Origin: Gammaproteobacteria bacterium UBA5078 | Lineage (GTDB): Bacteria > Pseudomonadota > Gammaproteobacteria > Pseudomonadales > Pseudohongiellaceae | NCBI GenBank assembly: GCA_002416505.1 | Contig: DIAM01000004.1 | Location: forward strand, 25,048 to 89,047 | Direction of reading: 5' to 3' | DNA length: 64,000 nt | In this document: positions 61,541 through 64,000 of the stretch, one piece after another | Layout of the letters: every line of letters starts with the position of its first letter | How positions within the stretch are numbered: position 1 is the first letter of the stretch | Position numbers and translations under genes: made by a program | Notes under the pieces: generated by a model | What the model was told of the DNA's origin: nothing | Database searches by the model: none | The model's input: the letters and a program-made list of their open reading frames with translations, nothing else

Positions 61541-61754
61541 ACGACTTATCCTTTGCTAACGCAGGCAGCTTAGAAATTCGTGCTCTATGCGGCACGGCAC
61601 AAAAGACTACCTCAAACCAATAGGGAAGACGACCCTCTAGATAAGCAAACAGGGAGCGAAAAGGGGCGTTGCACATGACAACTTTCGTGCCAAATCGACA
61701 CAATTATGGCAGTATCGCAGACCTAGCCGTCTATTTATCGAGACCCCCGAAATT

Positions 61755-62747
61755 ATGAAGCGAAGTTCCACTAGAGCGCTGCTCATCAGCCTTCTTCTAG
61801 CATCGACCCAAATCTCCGCCCAAGATAGCGAACTTGTCGCGCGCGCAGAGGCCGGTGCAGTCGTTGCACAGACCGAGCTTGGCTATATCTACGCCGTAGG
61901 CGAAGGCGTAACGCAGGATTTTGCGACGGCACTGCAATGGTTCAGACGCGCCGCCGACTTAGGCTATGCGGATGCACAATACAATTACGGCAATATGTAC
62001 GCCAATGGCTTCGGTGTAGACCGAGACTACGCGGAGGCGATGCAGTGGTATCAGCGCGCTGCCGCGCAGGAACACATGCGCGCCCAGTACAATCTTGGCT
62101 TCATGTATGACAATGCCCAGGGCGTAGCGCAGGACTATATCCAAGCTGCAAAATGGTATCTTGCCGCGGCGCAGCAGGGGCACGAGGCCGCTCAGAACAA
62201 TCTCGGCGTAATGTATAAGTATGGCTATGGCGTAGAGCAGAGCTACCCCAACGCCCTGCAGTGGCTGAAGCTCTCTGCAGAGGGTGGGTATCCCATCGGA
62301 CAATTTAATTACGGCGCCATGTTCGTCAATGGCAACGGGGTGGACAGAGATTTTGCCGAGGCGGCGAAGTGGTATCAACTCGCCGCTGACAGCGGCAATG
62401 TCTCCGCTCAGTTCGGGCTCGCCGACATGTACATCGCGGGCGAAGGCGTCCCACAAGATTACGAGAAGGCGGGCAGCCTATACCTCTCTGCGGCTAAACA
62501 GGGCAATCCCGAAGCCCAATACAATATCGGCGAAATGTACGCCGCAGGCTATGGTGTGGAGCAGAACTTTATCTTGGCCTATCTGTGGAGCGATATCTCC
62601 GCACAGACCTCCACCGTATTCCATCGCGGCCGAGCGACACGCAATCGCGATCAAATTGCCAATCAGATGTCCGAACAACTGATCAATGAGGCCAAAGCCC
62701 TCGCTCAGCGTTGCCTCGATTCCAAATATAGCGATTGCGGCATCTAG
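61755..62747 (+). CDS. Exported Sel1-repeat protein
   Basis: 330 residues. A signal peptide (1-22) ends in SAQ. About seven Sel1-like repeats of 36 residues follow, each of the form A-Q-x-x-L/Y-G-x-M-Y-x-x-G-x-G-V-x-x-D/N-Y-x-x-A-x-x-W-Y. The chain ends with AKALAQRCLDSKYSDC, a tail shared with the convergent Sel1 protein. Sel1 solenoids mediate protein-protein contacts, often in envelope signalling. No enzyme domain. Confidence 0.9.
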   Translation: MKRSSTRALLISLLLASTQISAQDSELVARAEAGAVVAQTELGYIYAVGEGVTQDFATALQWFRRAADLGYADAQYNYGNMYANGFGVDRDYAEAMQWYQRAAAQEHMRAQYNLGFMYDNAQGVAQDYIQAAKWYLAAAQQGHEAAQNNLGVMYKYGYGVEQSYPNALQWLKLSAEGGYPIGQFNYGAMFVNGNGVDRDFAEAAKWYQLAADSGNVSAQFGLADMYIAGEGVPQDYEKAGSLYLSAAKQGNPEAQYNIGEMYAAGYGVEQNFILAYLWSDISAQTSTVFHRGRATRNRDQIANQMSEQLINEAKALAQRCLDSKYSDCGI

Positions 62748-62760
62748 CCATTAAGAACGC

Positions 62761-63759
62761 TTATTCACATTCCCGGAAGCGAGACTCTAAGCAGCGATCG
62801 GACAGGGCATTTGCCTCGGTCAATTGCTCCGCGCTCAGCAGCGCCTCGACCTGATTCCTGTTGCCCTGAAAACGCGCCCGCTCCTCGCCAGTGGCCAGTG
62901 TCGACGCGATTTTCAACCAGGCGTAAGCCCGAAGTGGATTCTCTGCGACGCCTTGGCCCGACTCGTACATCAGGCCCAGATTATTCTGGGAACTCGGATG
63001 ACCTTGTCCCGCAGCAAGACGATACCAACGGAACGCCTCCTCATAGTCCTGCGCGATGCCCTCGCCCGTCTCATACATCGCCGCCATGCTGAACATCGCC
63101 GCGATATGGCCCTGCTCTGCGGCCATACGATAGAAGTTAGCCGCTGCCTCGTAATCTTGTTCTACCCCAAGACCATCGCGATACATCAGGGCCATGCTAA
63201 ATTGCGCGGCCACCTCGCCCCTTTCCGCCGCTAAGAGATAATAACGCGCGGCTTGCTCATAATCCTGATCTACACCCTGTCCGCTGAGATACATCTCTGC
63301 GAGGGATAGCTGCGCGCCTACATCCCCCTGCTCGGCGGCCATCGCATAGTATTTAGCCGCCTGGGTATAGTCCGTCTGCACACCCTGGCCGCTGACATAT
63401 AATGCCGCCAGAGATATCTGCGCCATCAGCTGCCCTTGCTCTGCGGCCAAGGCGAACCAATACGCGGCCTGCTCGAAATCTTGAGACACGCCCATGCCGA
63501 AGTTATACAGCACGCCGAGATTCAACTGTGCATTCGCGCGACCCTGCTCGGCGGCCAATGTGTACCACTTGATCGCCGCATCGATGTCTGGGGGGACGCC
63601 TTGGCCGGTGTGGTACATCACGCCCAGATTGTTCTGAGCCTCGGCGTCTCCAGCCTCGGCCAGCCGCGTAAGCTCCTCCACTCCGAAGTTCTGTGCGAAG
63701 ACGCTCCCGCAGGCGAGCGATAGTAATACAATGGCGATTTGAATCTGCTTTACGAACAT
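62761..63759 (-). CDS. Exported Sel1-repeat protein
   Basis: 332 residues. A signal peptide (1-22) ends in VFAQ. About seven Sel1-like repeats are regular and highly similar to one another (for example AEQGDVGAQLSLAEMYLSG). The tail is EANALSDRCLESRFREC. It is convergent with and paralogous to the previous Sel1 gene; the two stops are 13 bases apart. AGAAGGG precedes the ATG. Function unknown, probably a scaffold in the periplasm. Confidence 0.9.
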   Translation of the reverse strand: MFVKQIQIAIVLLSLACGSVFAQNFGVEELTRLAEAGDAEAQNNLGVMYHTGQGVPPDIDAAIKWYTLAAEQGRANAQLNLGVLYNFGMGVSQDFEQAAYWFALAAEQGQLMAQISLAALYVSGQGVQTDYTQAAKYYAMAAEQGDVGAQLSLAEMYLSGQGVDQDYEQAARYYLLAAERGEVAAQFSMALMYRDGLGVEQDYEAAANFYRMAAEQGHIAAMFSMAAMYETGEGIAQDYEEAFRWYRLAAGQGHPSSQNNLGLMYESGQGVAENPLRAYAWLKIASTLATGEERARFQGNRNQVEALLSAEQLTEANALSDRCLESRFRECE

Positions 63760-63864
63760 GGCGTTAATACCCTTCTTTGTTGTTACTAGGTGACAAATCC
63801 TAGTACCAATACAGCGAAAAGGAAAGTTTGGTCAAGCGCGCGCACTGGTTTATGATGTTTTCCC

Positions 63865-64000
63865 ATGAAAACTACCTTTGCAGTCCTACTAATCGCGAGC
63901 GCTGTGCTTCTGCCACACTGCCAATCCTCGGCGGCGCCATCGGGCGATGCGGCAGGGCTTGTGGAGCGCTATTGGCGAGCCGATGGGGCGGCCGAGCAAG
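63865..64000 (+). CDS. Lipoprotein, N-terminal fragment cut by the window end
   Basis: The first 45 codons of a plus-strand gene running off the window. The leader VLLIASAVLLPHC is a lipobox-type signal with Cys at about residue 19, followed by an Ala/Gly-rich segment and ERYWRADG. Too short for a family call. Confidence 0.6.
   Translation, partial: MKTTFAVLLIASAVLLPHCQSSAAPSGDAAGLVERYWRADGAAEQ

Noticed and set aside
1..64000. Search for CRISPR arrays, insertion sequences, integrases or phage genes
   Set aside because: No regularly spaced direct repeats, transposase motifs or terminal inverted repeats were recognised anywhere; the window reads as stable chromosomal sequence.

Overview
The window looks like chromosomal DNA of a free-living, probably marine or cold-adapted, aerobic gammaproteobacterium. 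The reasons are moderate GC content, a complete cbb3 oxidase cluster in the order ccoNOQPGHIS, PA2778/PA2779-type genes, TonB-dependent receptors, a DUF5916/CBM9-like outer-membrane protein, a SerB with ACT domains, an ice-binding-type (DUF3494) protein and many exported hydrolases. The genus cannot be fixed from sequence alone. I found no rRNA or tRNA gene, insertion sequence, phage gene or CRISPR array.

Layout. 1-13 kb: a small membrane peptide, an exported serine hydrolase, a lipoprotein, a nitronate-monooxygenase-like enzyme with an extra helical domain, a MarR regulator next to a TonB-dependent receptor, a distant pentameric-ligand-gated-channel-like membrane protein, two small membrane proteins, a CBM9/DUF5916 protein and an exported fumarylacetoacetase-family protein. 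13-20 kb: the ice-binding-type protein, a REC-PAS regulator followed by a Crp/Fnr regulator, then an envelope-stress style group (PA2779/PA2778, a glycine-zipper lipoprotein, a 48-residue Lmo0937-type protein, a triple-BON protein). 20-24 kb: a transglutaminase-like protein overlapping an N-formylglutamate amidohydrolase-like gene, a lipoprotein and a CPBP protease.

24-33 kb: the canonical cbb3 oxidase operon with its assembly genes, extended by a TauE/SafE-like copper or sulfite transporter and closed by a terminator. It is followed by Yip1, PTP-like, PD40, serB and a conserved exported protein. 37.4-41.9 kb holds the most unusual locus. One 883-residue polypeptide joins a CcoN-type haem-copper subunit to a CcoO-like and two further cytochrome c domains. 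It overlaps a 58-residue CcoQ-like peptide, which overlaps a TsdA (thiosulfate dehydrogenase)-like dihaem cytochrome. A Tat-exported DsrE-like protein lies convergent to it. I infer a second, sulfur-linked respiratory module that could borrow the assembly factors of the first cluster.

42-50 kb: DUF2970 and YHS proteins, a minus-strand operon of porin-like protein, small PstS-like binding protein and membrane adenylyl cyclase (a putative sensing unit), a large zinc metalloprotease and a second serine hydrolase. 50-57 kb: a small conserved protein, a second TonB-dependent receptor paralogous to the first, a GT90 glycosyltransferase and NAD-malic enzyme. 57-62 kb: a tight minus-strand operon of sodium:solute symporter, Gfo/Idh oxidoreductase, aldo/keto reductase and TauD-like dioxygenase, which looks like uptake and oxidation of a sugar or polyol-like compound. 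62-64 kb: two convergent Sel1-repeat proteins sharing a C-terminal tail, and a lipoprotein gene cut by the window edge.
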